DNA from: Diphasiastrum complanatum
Lineage: Eukaryota > Streptophyta > Lycopodiopsida > Lycopodiales > Lycopodiaceae
Direction: 5' to 3'
NCBI GenBank assembly: GCA_029204225.1
Contig: CM055102.1
Coordinates: 11,609,245-11,673,244 of the forward strand
Length of the DNA stretch: 64,000 nt
Of this stretch, positions 11,560 through 22,769 are shown in pieces. The position numbers and the translations under genes are program-made. Numbering within the stretch: the stretch's first letter is position 1; every line of letters starts with the position of its first letter. The notes beneath the pieces were generated by a model. The model was not told where the DNA came from, searched no databases, and was given only the letters and a program-made list of their open reading frames with translations.

Positions 11560-12411
11560 TTGAATTATTATTATGTCATTGTAATGGATAATAATGTTGC
11601 ATTAATGCCTGGTGCAGATGTCTTTCCTTCAAATAGCTTCAACTGGCAAAACGTGAAGTCCTTCACTGGAAAATTCTCCGCCATACATGCCAAATATGGA
11701 GAACTAATATATGGTGGGTTGGCATCCTCTGTCCCCATCAAAATGGGCATTTTCTTTTACGATCACATGTACGAAGTTCCAAAAAAAAACTTTGGCCAAG
11801 GCAAATTAGCACCAATTTCTGAACCTGCAATCGATTCTCACGAGTGGCCATATGCTGACCAACTGACTATTGAATTAATAAAGAGGCAACTTCTCAAAGA
11901 GATTACTAGTAATATGAAGCCAATATTTGGATCCAGACGAGTCTACACTAGCATCTCTGTGCCGATCATTGTATTTGTTGCCATATTTAAGGCGGTCCCC
12001 TTTAGGAAAACAAACACAATGTGGGCTTGGAAAGCAACAGAATCATCACTGTTGGATAACATATTTGTCGCATGGGATTCAAAGAAAATGGAGCATAAAG
12101 GAGATTTAATAAGGTGTAAGCTCTCTTGTGAAACAATGACCGTAAGGTATCATAATTCACGTCAAACATGCTCCTTAAGTTTCATCTATAGGCGATATAA
12201 ATTTGGTCATGGCCGATGGGACCCTCTGGACGCAGAGACGAATCAGCAAGAAGTGGAGATATCCATACATTTGCCCCATGATGAAATATGAGAAATTCAT
12301 ATAAATAAGGAGTGCAGCCTAGAAGATCTTCGGCATATGCTTGGATTGACTTTTGCTGATGTGCCAGCAGATTTTGTCTTCACTCGTAATGGACAAAATG
12401 TAAGCCCCTAA
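11560..12411 (+). pseudogene. Unrecognised coding remnant with possible exon end
   Basis: A 243-codon ORF (to a TGA at 12289-12291) continues in the same frame for about 38 further codons, reading EIHINKECSLEDLRHMLGLT and DFVFTRNGQN, up to a good splice-donor-like aat|gtaagc at about 12402. The codon bias toward sense over 280 codons and the donor suggest a real exon with one premature stop. Aromatic-rich phrases such as SNSFNWQNVKSFTGKF and DNIFVAWDSKKMEHKG suggest a folded globular protein. I do not recognise the family. No clear acceptor or next exon was found; cacaaacag at about 12540 is a weak candidate. Confidence 0.4.
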
Positions 12412-12808
12412 TTTCCATCATATTCCTGAATTTTAAATAGTAATGTTGAATACATATAGGATTATTAATTTTGTGTTTGGTTTTGCAAATATGGAGACGA
12501 GCCGAAAAAGATCAAAAATGTGTTTCATTTTTACAAACAGGGACATTAGGAGTCCAATGGGAATAAAGGATTTTATCTAATGAAAAGTAGAAAACACAAT
12601 TAGTTGGTTGTGTTTTGACTCTATTCTAATAAATTTGATTATGTTTTGACTTTACTTTTGCGTTGTCACATTTTATATGTCTGTTAGTACATTTGTGGAT
12701 GTCCAAGGTTGAAACTTGTTAGGGTTTTAATCGTTTAGTGATATGCATTTTAATACTATTACTGGTTTTCTTTGAAGGTTTTCGCTAACTGGCAATTAGG
12801 ATTTTTAC

Positions 12809-13670
12809 TCATGAGCCTAGACAAGAACATACTATATTTGGAAAAGAGGCCAAAACTTTTATAGGGGCACTTTTTTGAACTGGTGGTGGTTGAAGCGTTT
12901 TCAATTGGCAAAGCACCCTTGCCAGTGCTTGCTCGGTGGTGTCAGTGTCATGCTCGATCAGCTTCTCATACGTGTCGTCGGGCTGGGTGTGGTTGAAAGT
13001 GGAACTGCCATTCTGCAAATTTACCAATGCTGCCAGCATCTCATCTTCTCGCAAGCCTAGAATATGTTGCAAGTCATGCATGAACACATACTCTTGTCCA
13101 TCAATGATGATTGGAGCAAGGCCATGGATTCGAAGCACGACATCATCGAACTCATCTATATCTTCTGGCTCTGCTGATGTGGATGCACATGTTGCCTCTT
13201 GCGCAGCCAAGACTGCTTCGTGCTCTGCGGATAAATCTTTCTCTTCATCCGGGTCGTGCATCTCGTTCACCTACTCACTAGGATTGTGTTCGTTGTTGAC
13301 CACAGTCACTGGAAACTCATTAAGCAAAAAAATAACAGTAATCTCACCGGATAGAAACTTCTTTCCTACACTTTCAAGATCAAAATTTTTCAGCTGGTCC
13401 TTGGTCAGCTCCAAGTAATGATCGTTACCCAAGTGACTAATAAATCTGTTGAGACAAGGGATAAAGGGTCTATCTCCTTTCCATATATAACTAAGCAAGT
13501 TATATGGAATCCACATGATAGTTGAGCCAGGAATTTGTATGGCATAAGGCTTCAAAGTTTCATCTATGTACTCACTCACATACGTGAATGCATCTGTAGC
13601 CCATAGAGTGGCAAGCGTGTCTATTCTACCGGTAAACATACAATAAATATGATCTAACTGATCTAAAAAC
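12809..13670 (-). pseudogene. Unrecognised gene remnant with 'REDE' segment
   Basis: Two abutting same-strand frames (13639-13271 and 13270-12809) are separated by one stop and read as one protein of about 280 residues. The first holds YVSEYIDETLKPYAIQIPG and FLSGEITVIFLLNEFPV. The second starts acidic (DPDEEKDLSAEHEAV), then has DLQHILGLREDEMLAAL at residues 66-82, then a polar tail. The segment from IIIDGQEYVF through REDE and on to a final L-x3-L matches the same-order segment in the ORF at 43136-44206, so the two are probably members of one family. Known domains: none recognised. A lineage-specific host family or a transposon passenger gene are both possible. Confidence 0.45.
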
Positions 13671-13980
13671 TGTGTGGGGCTAGCAGATTGGCCAACTCTA
13701 TTTTAGTGGACAACATTGTTATGCAACTAAGAACACTAATTTACAAACAAACTAGTAGTCAATTGAACAAGACAAGCTAAATTACGAGGAAAGAATTTTC
13801 AACAAAGCAAGAAGTGAGAACAAAATAAAAACCCCCACTCTTATATAGAGGGACATGTTTCCAAAAATAGATATTATTATAAAACAAAATAGAGCAATTT
13901 CTATTTATAACAACAATCCAATTTGTCAGTAATATTTATCACAAAGGAATATTCGAATTACAATTCAACATAAATTGCTT
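13671..13980. other. AT-rich spacer
   Basis: No feature is visible in this stretch. It separates two coding remnants on the minus strand and might be an intron or intergenic. Confidence 0.35.
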
Positions 13981-16119
13981 CTATTCCATCTCATCAATTT
14001 CCGTAGCTTCTCTAGTATTGTTTTCCAAAACATTGGATGTTGGTGTCCTCGGCATCCATCTCTTTCCAACTCGGACTCTAGACATCCTCCATTCTTGATT
14101 CCTTGTTCTAGCATTAGAGGATTGCCATGCCGTCTTTCTAACTGAATTTGAATTGGAGATCATTGAACTCAACTCTTCAGTTCTTGTGTTTTGAAAGTGT
14201 CCTCGGCCCAAAACCCCTCTGTAAAACCATTGGAATATCTCAACCAATCCATTACTAAGACCCTTTCCTCCGCCATGGCGTGAATTTTTAAAATATGCAG
14301 CCTTTGCCCTATAATGACTCTTTTCCATGCCTTGCGGTTTTCATAAACCAAGGTCCATGAGCATAGAAGATGTGTTGTTCATAGAAAATTTGTATTAGTT
14401 TAAATCTTTATAAATACATAAATACGAAAGTAAAAAATATGAGACACACATACCATATAGTGAGTTATGTGTGTTTCTCCCCATGCATCGATCATCAATT
14501 TAGTAAATGTTTTGACTTCTCTTGCGTATCTATCCAAATCTTCATCTCTCACAATCTTTTTGTTGATAGTTTGTGACAAGGCATCAAATGCTTGCCAAAC
14601 CTTAGCACGTGTAAGCCAATATTTGTTGTGCATTGACATATTTTCTTCTAGTACTCCCATTCAACATTGCTTTCACGCGTAGTATGATTTGACAATAAGT
14701 GTCTCGCTTTCGCACCACCCATTAAAACTTTTGCTGGAATATCTTGCATTTTTCCACTCATCTCAATGTCTTTGGTAAGACTCATGTGGCCCCCATGCAA
14801 TCCCATATCGGATAAAATTATCTCTAGATTTCTAATGCTAACGTCTACTCTTGATTTGGGCTGCATGTTCCATGCGTAACAATGATGCAAAAATAATAAT
14901 TTGTCCAGTATTCGTAATTCAGCATGCATTGTGCAAAAATGGACTCTTTCAAGAGGAATGTTCAACACATGACTCCAAGCTTTGTCTAGATTGTGCCTAT
15001 TTGGTGCAAGATATTGGTTGCAATTCAAAATACTTTTGTTCCGCCCAGATTCAAACATACAATATATACAAAATTCTTTGCATTTGCACCGAGACCACAA
15101 CCGTACATGCATTTCAAGGTCTTCAAATCAACAACTAGGTGCCATTCTACAGCAAAACTTTCTCCTTCAACATTGAGCAATTTGCCTTCATTTTGTGCAT
15201 GTATTATCTTAGATATACTACATTTTTCAAATAGCCACTCCAGTACGTCGTGAGACTCCTTAGGAACTTCAAATGCAGCTATCCACCATATGTGATTTTC
15301 AGATTGCACGCTAAATTCTTTACAATAACTTCCGCCAAACTATTGCAATTCACGATTCATCAAGGTGATTGTGACACGTTGAAGTTTATACGCCCTTTTA
15401 CAATTTCTGTTTCGTCCAACTTAATAACAACTATAACTTTACCTCCACAATCTGTAAAACAAAAATTTCATTATGAAAATATATTAGTTGAAGAAAAGCA
15501 TGCAATTGAAAACCGAAATCCACAATGAATGTTCTTACCATTTGTTCTAACTTCGTAATGTCGGATCATCATCGCTTGGACCTTTTCCAGATCTAAGAAT
15601 ATATTGTTGCCTTGATGATAATGAAAACATGTCGGAGGTCCTTTCTTCTTATTGGTTACTGTAAAAGAATCCTCAATATGCTGAAACTCTCCTAATTCAG
15701 AGTGCAAAATTGAATCGCATTCTCGTTTGGCGGATTCAACAAGTTTATAAGTAGGTATAATTTGATGGCATTTTAACCCATTTCTGTCAGAGCGTTTCAT
15801 ATACTTCTTCAAAGCTCTATACCCCTTGCGACTCCCACCTCCTTGGTCACATGTGTACACGATTTGGCTTGAACTTGTCGACTAGCTTTTTTGCAATTCT
15901 CAAGCGAATTGGATCACTTGTTTCATCTTCCACAATCTTAATCAAATCTTTACCCTTCAAAAAATGTTTCATATATTTTCCGGCAATAAAATCTTTCTCA
16001 ACTGTCTTTTGCAAGAACTCTTTTGTGTCCCTCATACGTCTTTTACTGGCACCACCACCTGGTGCCAAAGCTTCTAGTTTGTGTCTCTTAGTGTTTTCAT
16101 TTTGTGCTTGCTGATCCAT
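13981..16119 (-). pseudogene. Transposase-like multi-exon pseudogene, family unassigned
   Basis: Read downward on the minus strand. An N-terminal basic part (16119-15850: KRHKLEALAPGGGASKRRMR) shifts frame by one base near 15855 into CDQGGGSRKGYRALKKYMKR and ends near a donor-like AATG|GTAAGA (about 15535). A further block begins at an acceptor near 15453 (DCGGKVIVVIKLDETEIVKG). The core follows: FAVEWHLVVDLKTLKCMYGC, a frameshift, then CIYCMF, HNLDKAWSHVLNIPLERVHF with CTMHAELRILDK, and ITHYM. The last part has MEKSHYRAKAAYFKNSRHGG. Paired Cys (CKCKEFCIYC) with a later row of His and acidic residues resembles the layout of cut-and-paste transposases, but I cannot name a superfamily. At least three frameshifts and several stops make it dead. 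Confidence 0.45.
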
Positions 16120-16499
16120 CGAGACTCTACGCTTTCATTGTAAGCCATATATTGTCCTCTGAAATATACTCATTGAAGATTGCAATTTCATCGTCTAATC
16201 AGAAACTAAGGAGTCGTAGACTTCTGTGTTCTGATCAGAGTGAGTAAACAAGCGCGATCAAACAACGATAGAGTTCATTCAATCACAACAAGCATTCATC
16301 TACGTTGTACACAAATAAAAATGTGTTGCTTCTATATTACACTAAAGCACAATACAAATAGCAATTACAACAAAAAATTGACGACGTAACTGGGAGGCTC
16401 AAATAATACGTCTCATGGACGGAGCAATCACTAATCTGTGCTTGGATGATCTATTTATAGATTTTTCCGTGTATTAATTACATTGAATGTTCGTCACCT
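16120..16499. other. Gene-free spacer
   Basis: I see nothing supportable here. It is AT-rich sequence between the pseudogene and the element fragment that starts near 16500. Confidence 0.35.
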
Positions 16500-16880
16500 A
16501 ATCAGGATAGCCATTGTATAGTTGGAGGGGTGTTCTCTGTGGGCTAATTCTGTGATCGATCTATATGGGCGCAGCCAGGCAAAGGTCCTTTGGCAGGACT
16601 ATCTCAAAGGGGGACCCTGTCTTTGTTACTTGCTACTAAATCTGCCTGAGTGTCTTGCTTGTATGTATTCGTGGTGAGTCTTAGTACTCATGCTTTGTCT
16701 GGTTTGCATGATTGCGTGTGATACAAGGAGCTGATGGCTCGAGAAGGAACCATTCTTTTGAAGGCCGATACCATCAAACAAAGAGGACTACAAAATCTGT
16801 GGGGCGGATTTGCAGTTCAAGTACTCGCACATGAACGGCAACAAAATGACTCAATGTTTGCAAAAGATGGATGACTATTC
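16500..16880 (-). mobile_element. Fragment of the 55.4-60.6 kb LTR element, inverted
   Basis: The sequence is the reverse complement of about 58475-58850, the internal region of the complete LTR element further right. Shared phrases include ggtcctttggcaggac, ctgatggctcgagaag and gcggatttgcagttcaag. No LTR is attached. It shows that the family has at least two copies in this window, one truncated. Confidence 0.8.
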
Positions 16881-17179
16881 TCCTTTCATTCTTGCTTTTG
16901 TGTGAAGTCCTCCTATTTTTCTTTTGTGTGAATATTGTGGATGAGGAATGCATGTTATTTTTTTGTTAATCAATCTATCACAATCAAGAATGACCATTAG
17001 CACTTGCTTTCATCCATAGTTTCAAAATTAGTCTACACTCAAGCAAAATAGGTGTTAGAAATCCCCTTTGGAGAGATTATTAGGATCCATTAGGTAGATT
17101 TTTCATTCATTGTCCACCTCCCTTGCAATACTCACCCGATTGGAGATCCAAACCCGTTTTTGGCCCTCTTGATCGCATC
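16881..17179. other. Spacer upstream of gag fragment
   Basis: No clear coding sequence; possibly the decayed leader of the gypsy gag fragment that follows. Confidence 0.3.
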
Positions 17180-17402
17180 GATTAGGGAGGCATAGAAAGG
17201 GTCCAACATTTCCTGCAGATGTACACTTAGGCATGTAGAGCCCATGGAGATGACAGTCCCCACGAGCTATTAAGATATTTCAATCTATGCCTAACTGATA
17301 CCACAAAAGATTGGTATTTCAATCTTGAGCAAAATGAACAAGATAATTGGAACATCTTACAGGCTGAGTTCATCACCCGTTTCAAGACCACCGTGTCCTC
17401 TC
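17180..17402 (+). pseudogene. Gypsy gag fragment
   Basis: In one frame it reads ELLRYFNLCLTDTTKDWYFN followed by LEQNEQDNWN and EFITRFKTTVSSL, the core of a gypsy retrotransposon gag (the KDWY...F...RF pattern). A stop lies early in the frame. The same core recurs at 41690-42010 (YFNLCLTNFAKDWYFNLEQN). The fragment ends abruptly at the TGTCA that begins the LTR fragment on its right, so the LTR element seems to have inserted into, or recombined with, this gag. Confidence 0.75.
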
Positions 17403-17790
<388 letters not shown>

Positions 17791-18009
17791 ACAAATCACA
17801 ATTGGCAGTTAGCCATATTGCGCTGTCACTTATCCAGTTGAGCTTCAAGGAAATTACTTGTTGACAGTTGTTAAGACAAATCGTTAACTTCAAAAAAAGT
17901 GGTAATATGTCCTATTAACATTTGATAAATCAAACACCTTCGATAATTTAACACTCAATAATCTTTGTCGTTGTCGAACCCAATTGTTAGCCATTCCCGT
18001 GTATTTCTA
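17791..18009. other. Spacer beside copia LTR
   Basis: No coding sequence or element end can be supported here. Confidence 0.3.
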
Positions 18010-19200
18010 TAGACTATGTAAAAACTGTAGAAACTGGATAGGTAAATGGATGTAGTTACGAGGATAATGATCCAACACCCCCCTTAATATGAATCCATGA
18101 ATTCCTTGACCTTTAAACTTAGTTCTGTACAAAATCTTTTGTGTGCATCCAAGCTCAGCGTTTTCATGAAAATATCTACTATCATGTCTTGCGTTCAACA
18201 GTACTCCAAGTTTACCTCTTTGTCGAAAACTTTGTTTCTGACATAATGATACTTGATTTCAATGTGCTTAAATCTGGAATGAAACCTGGGGGATTAGCCG
18301 ATAAATTAATAGCACTTTGATTATCACAAAAGACAATCGTCGGAGCATACCATTTCTGAACAAACGCTCAATAGTAAGTTTTGCAACCACACTACTTCCT
18401 TTGTGGCTTGAGAGGCAGCGATATACTATAATTCTATAGAAGATAGAGCTATTGAGGTTTGATTGCAATTGTTGAGATTGGACCACCATTGAGGAAGAAT
18501 GTAAATCTAGATGTGGATTTACGAGTGTCTGCATCTCTTGCCCAACTTGCATCAAAATAATCATTAAGTATATTGAGTTTGTCATTGTTGACTGCTCCAT
18601 AACAGATGCATTGGTCCATAGTAGCTCAAATGTATCTCATAACTCTTATAAGAGCTTTCCAATGTGTAATACTAGGATTAGCCATATATTGACTTAAGGA
18701 ACTAACTACAAAAACCATGTCTGGTCTAGTATAGATTATCGTGTACATAAATAACCTATTATTCTCTTTGTCTCTTTGGATTTGAATATCGAGTAATTTC
18801 ATTTGCTCAGATCTGTCACATCAATTTTTGAAAACAATATTCGTTTCGCATCTTTTATGAGTTCAACACTGTCATTCAATAGCAGTGTGTCATCCACATA
18901 CAATGTAATAATAATAAAATAATGTCGCGCTGACTTGACGTAGACATTTGAATATGAAGTGCTTGGGTTATAACCATGTTCGATAAGGAAAGTGTTGATC
19001 CTTTGAAACCAAGCTCTAGTAGATTGCTTCAAGCCATAAAGTGCTTTATGGAGTTTGCATACATGATTCTCTTTGTCGTTGATTATATAACCTTCGGGCT
19101 GTATCATGTAGATATTTGTACAATCATCATCTTATTTTTCATTGACTTTAAAAGTAGAATGATTGAGACGAGATATAGTTGGATTGTTTCTTGTTTAATT
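18010..19200 (-). mobile_element. Copia RT and RNase H remnant with polypurine tract
   Basis: From 19107 down the minus strand reads MIQPEGYIINDKENHVCKLH, ALYGLKQSTRAWF and the catalytic LYVDDTLLLN of copia reverse transcriptase. From about 18600, in shifting frames, it reads YFDASWARDADTRKSTS and FFLNGGPIS of copia RNase H. A polypurine tract, AAGGGGGG on the minus strand (18077-18085), is followed by TGTTGGATC at 18076, the usual start of a copia 3' LTR. Stops and shifts in RNase H show decay. The upstream half of the element is missing, and the break near 19200 coincides with the foldback element. Confidence 0.85.
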
Positions 19201-19209
19201 TGATTAGCC

Positions 19210-20328
19210 ATTAGGGCCATTTTTGAACTCAAAAAGGGCCTCTTCCTTGCCTAAACATGTTTGCTAATTAGGATTAATTAACTCATTAGTCATCCTATGT
19301 GGCAGTTCACCCTAGGTTTATCATGGGTTAACTTCTATTTTAGTAGGCTTCACTTAGGCCTAACATAATATAGCAAGGACACCTAATTTTTAATGTAGCC
19401 AAAAAATTTAAATCCAATATAACATCTATTTTTTTAAGGCCTTCAAAATTCATCTTTTTAAGCTTAGAATGAGTGAAAAGGGGGCCCGATATTTCCTTGG
19501 GCCCCCATTTTGAAAAAAAAAATTGAAAAAAAAGGGGGAGGGGATGAGAGTACATCACCCCCCCCCCCCACATTGTACGCTTGTACCCCCCCCGGGCCCC
19601 TTGCTCTCTCTCTCTCTCTCTCCCTCGGGGCCAGCTGGCCCGTCGCGCCCCACCCACCCCTCCGGGCCGTTGGCCCTCCAGGCCACACGATTCAACGAGG
19701 GCCAGCGGCCCGGAGGGATGGGTGGGGTGTGACGGGCCAGCTGGCCCCGAGGGAGAGAGAGAGAGAGAGAGCGGGGGGCGGGGGGGGGAATGTACTGTGT
19801 TAGGTGTGGCCCTCCGGGCCACAAGGGGTGTTAGGTGTGGCCCTCTAGGCCACACGATTCAACGAGGGCCAGCGGCCCGGAGGGGTGGGTGGGGCGCAAC
19901 GGGCCAGCTGGCCCCGAGGGAGAGAGAGAGAGTGGGGGGCGGGAAGGGGGGGGGGGGGGGGGGGAATGTACTCCCATCTCCCTCCCCCTTTTTTTTCAAA
20001 TTTTTTTTCAAAATGGGGGCCCAAGGAAATATCGGGCCCCTTTTCACTCATTCTAAGCTTAAAAAGATGAATTTTGAAGGCCTTGAAAAACGGTTATATT
20101 GGTATTTAAAATTTAAATTTGAGCCTTGTCAAATCATCATTACTATGGGTTGAGCAAGTAGAGTTAGAGGAGGGTTAGAATTTGGAGATCTATTTTACAC
20201 CATTGGATGTGCCATGTCATATGGACCATTCCATCTCACTTGTCACTCTCTTATTGGTACACATGTCGTCATTAACACTAATTATAATTAGTATAGAGGC
20301 CCTTTTTGAGTCCAAAAAGGGCCCTAAT
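19210..20328. mobile_element. Foldback (long inverted repeat) element, 1.1 kb
   Basis: The ends are inverted copies: ATTAGGGCC with ACTCAAAAAGGGCCTC on the left, and its complement ending GGGCCCTAAT on the right. A second inverted pair lies inside: 19440-19560 and 19965-20085 share the run from cttcaaaattcatc through gggcccgatatttccttggg. The centre is extremely GC-rich, with the block beginning ggccagcggcccggag present twice directly and once inverted, plus C and G homopolymers and short (GA)n. There is no credible gene; the long frames here are low-complexity artefacts. No target duplication is clear, so the superfamily is left open. Confidence 0.7.
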
Positions 20329-20638
20329 GAATGGATTGAATGAATTTGACATTGCTTATTTCTTGGCCACTTTCTTGGAAGAAAGTGTAATAATATCCAA
20401 TTTATGTGTTTCTTGATTCAAAGAGGCCATACTCTTTGTGTGTTTTTTGTGATTACTTTTGTTATCACTTTACCTAGTGTGTTCTAGCTTTTGAGTGAAT
20501 CATGTACGAATGTACTAAAAGAAACTTCAACATTTTCTTGGTTGAACGTAGTAGAAATTATGTTCTTTTTGGGTTCTTGAAAGCAAAAATCCATTTCGTA
20601 ATATTTCACACTTCCGCCTCAATCTAATTGGGCTAATC

Positions 20639-20640
<2 letters not shown>
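20329..20640. other. Spacer
   Basis: AT-rich, no feature seen. It may continue the copia sequence interrupted at 19200, but I could not align it. Confidence 0.3.

Positions 20641-20719
<79 letters not shown>
20641..20719. repeat. (GA)n microsatellite
   Basis: A pure GA tract of 79 bp. Confidence 0.97.
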
Positions 20720-20722
<3 letters not shown>

Positions 20723-21174
20723 CTAATTGTAGCACTAAGAAATCTTCATAAAGATCATTAGGGAAATAGGAAGATGCTAGGATACATGCATCTCCATATA
20801 GCCTCCTCTATACTATGGGCCAACATATATATGTATGCATGTGCTCAATACTTGGAATATGTGCCAACTAATGATATAATCAAAAGGTTATTGGATCAAC
20901 AAAAGCTTTCCTCAAGATTTTTGGACTACTTGAAAATCCATTCCATAGTCAAGGATTTCGCATAACATTTCTGGCCCATGAACCGACTGCAGAAAATGAC
21001 ACCTTAAATTTTCTTTACCGCACTTAATATCATTCTGGGTATGAGGATTCCAGATCTACAAAAACCCAAACAATTTTTGGTCAAATTTTATGGGAATGAT
21101 GTTTAATAGTGGTTTAATGATGGTTTATCAATGGCTATGTACCCTTTACCTCTGGAAACTACAAAATCCATCTC
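20720..21174. other. Spacer
   Basis: No supportable gene. The short frame at 20774-20965 lacks any recognisable motif. Confidence 0.3.
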
Positions 21175-21179
21175 CCAAT

Positions 21180-21206
21180 TGTTGGTTTATCTCACAGCTG
21201 CTGGAA

Positions 21207-21248
<42 letters not shown>

Positions 21249-21397
21249 GTGTGGTGAAATGTTGCTACATTGCTGTCAACGTAGACTGTTTATATAACAT
21301 AGAAAGGGAGCGTACATGCCAAGAAACTGATTGCATGGATTGCCACGCTGGACTAACACACATTGTGTTTGCTGTGTTTCGGTCACAGATGCTAACA
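21180..21397 (-). repeat. 3' LTR of gag-only element
   Basis: 218 bp, TGTTGG...CTAACA on the plus strand. It contains a (GA)n tract at 21210-21247 that differs in length and content from the other LTR. Confidence 0.9.
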
Positions 21398-21585
21398 ATC
21401 CCTCACTTGATCAAAACACTGTAACACTAACATATTTTCTAGCTTTATCACTCTTAGAACCTCCCACACATAAAATGCTCTACAAGTACAATTGAAACTT
21501 CAAGTCATCCTTTTTTATGCACTAAGTTTTCTCTCTTGCACTCCTTATACATTCACATGCCTTTGTTCTACATTGATAATCTAGA

Positions 21586-22353
21586 TCATAATGCTATTGT
21601 TTCTTCTTCTTCTTGAACCAAATGAGCTTCATATGACTGGGCTTCATCATAGGCCTTTTTCCAGCATTTCTTTGGATTGTGGCCAAGTTTGCCATAGTAT
21701 GTGCATTTCTCCTTATCTGCCACGCTTATGCTTGCCTTTGAGAAGAGAGCAAATTCACTACTCTCACTGGTTCCGATGTTTGCATCTTTCTTGTGCAATT
21801 CTTCTTGCAAGAGGAGTGATTTGACAGCTTGAATGCTTGTCATTCCTGGTGTGCATGCAAGAACAGAGGCCAGGGATGCATAGGATTCTGGCAAACTATT
21901 AAGAAGTAGAACTATCTTATAATCTTTATCAATCTTGCATTGGATGGCAGCAAGTTTCTCTATGAGGGTTTGCAGCTTTTGGAAATGATCACTCATAGAG
22001 TCATTTTCTGACATCTTCAGCATTGTGAGACTCCTTCTCAGATGCAACTTGTTGCTTATGGAAGATGATTGGTACATCCCTTTCAGCAAATCCCAGATTT
22101 GCTTTGCTGTCTCTACATAATAGACATGCATTAATTCAGTGTCATTAATGCTTAGTAGGAGGATGGCCTTGGCTTTGTTGTCTTCCTTTGCCCATGTTGC
22201 TCTTCCCTGAGAATCTTCTAGCTTTTGTTTCTCTCCTTAAACAATCTACCACAGATCAAGATCATGCAGCACTATCTCCATCTTCAGCTTCCATAGATGG
22301 AAGTTCTCTCCATTGAACTTCTCTATGGCTTGGCATTGAGCAACTGATGCCAT
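21586..22353 (-). pseudogene. Copia-type gag with two nonsense codons
   Basis: The start at 22353 reads MASVAQCQAIEKFNGENFHL, the usual copia gag opening (x-F-x-G-x-N-F/Y-x-x-W). One frame runs to a stop at 21586 (255 residues) with the UBN2-type core (IWDLLKGMYQSSSISNKLHL, LLNSLPESYASL) and a zinc knuckle CTYYGKLGHNPKKCW in which the second Cys is Tyr. Two in-frame stops lie close together, TAG at 22246-22248 and TAA at 22237-22239, just after DLDLW. Gag would form the particle that packages the RNA. The nonsense codons mean this copy cannot make a full product now; all other frames of the element are empty. Confidence 0.88.
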
Positions 22354-22524
22354 TTTCAAAATAGTGCCTCAAAGATGTCTGTCAAAGGGATGAGAGAACG
22401 TTAGTAGATCATGAGAGGAAGATAAGAGGAGTATTGCAGCACGCTGTAGCCGAAATCTCTGTTGGTGGTGTCATCTCTAGAGAGCAGAACAGAGAAACCC
22501 GAAATCATAAGAAGATGAACGTGT

Positions 22525-22538
22525 GTGGGCCCATAACC
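22525..22538 (-). promoter_or_regulatory. Primer-binding site matching an internal part of tRNA-iMet
   Basis: On the minus strand the right LTR ends ...CCAACA, followed by AA and then GGTTATGGGCCCAC. The plus strand GTGGGCCCATAACC equals the anticodon-arm sequence of plant initiator tRNA-Met as I recall it, not its 3' end. Insect copia and yeast Ty5 use such a half-tRNA primer. The usual plant primer site TGGTATCAGAGC is absent here. Confidence 0.7.
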
Positions 22539-22540
22539 TT

Positions 22541-22597
22541 TGTTGGGTTATCTCACAGCTGCTGGAAACCAAGAGAGCGCAAGGAGAGAGAGAGAGA

Positions 22598-22631
<34 letters not shown>

Positions 22632-22764
22632 GTGAAATGTTGCTACGTTGCTGTCAACGTAGACTGTTTATATAACATAGAAAGGGAGCGTACATGCCAA
22701 CAAAATGATTGCACCACGCTGGACTAACACACATTGTGTTTGTTGTTGGTCACAGATGCTAACA
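22541..22764 (-). repeat. 5' LTR of gag-only element
   Basis: 224 bp. It matches the left LTR outside the microsatellite, where it carries a (GA)n (22584-22599) followed by (AC)n (22599-22628) in place of the left copy's pure (GA)n. Confidence 0.9.
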
Positions 22765-22769
22765 CCAAT

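Larger units (their letters stand above)
21180..22764 (-). mobile_element. Complete gag-only LTR retrotransposon (1.59 kb)
   Basis: Two direct LTRs (21180-21397 and 22541-22764) both start TGTTGG and end CTAACA. They are flanked by a perfect 5-bp target duplication, CCAAT (21175-21179 and 22765-22769). The element reads on the minus strand: LTR at the right, primer site, copia-type gag, a purine-rich AAGTGAGGGAT beside the left LTR, then the left LTR. The internal region is only 1143 bp and holds gag but no protease, integrase or RT, so it depended on an autonomous relative for copying. This is the TR-GAG type of non-autonomous element. Confidence 0.9.

Noticed and set aside
19340-20153. Several long frames on both strands (up to 190 codons).
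   Set aside because: They arise from GC-rich, (GA)n-containing inverted repeats with no stops by composition. The same block gives frames in all phases, with Arg/Glu and Gly/Pro runs only.
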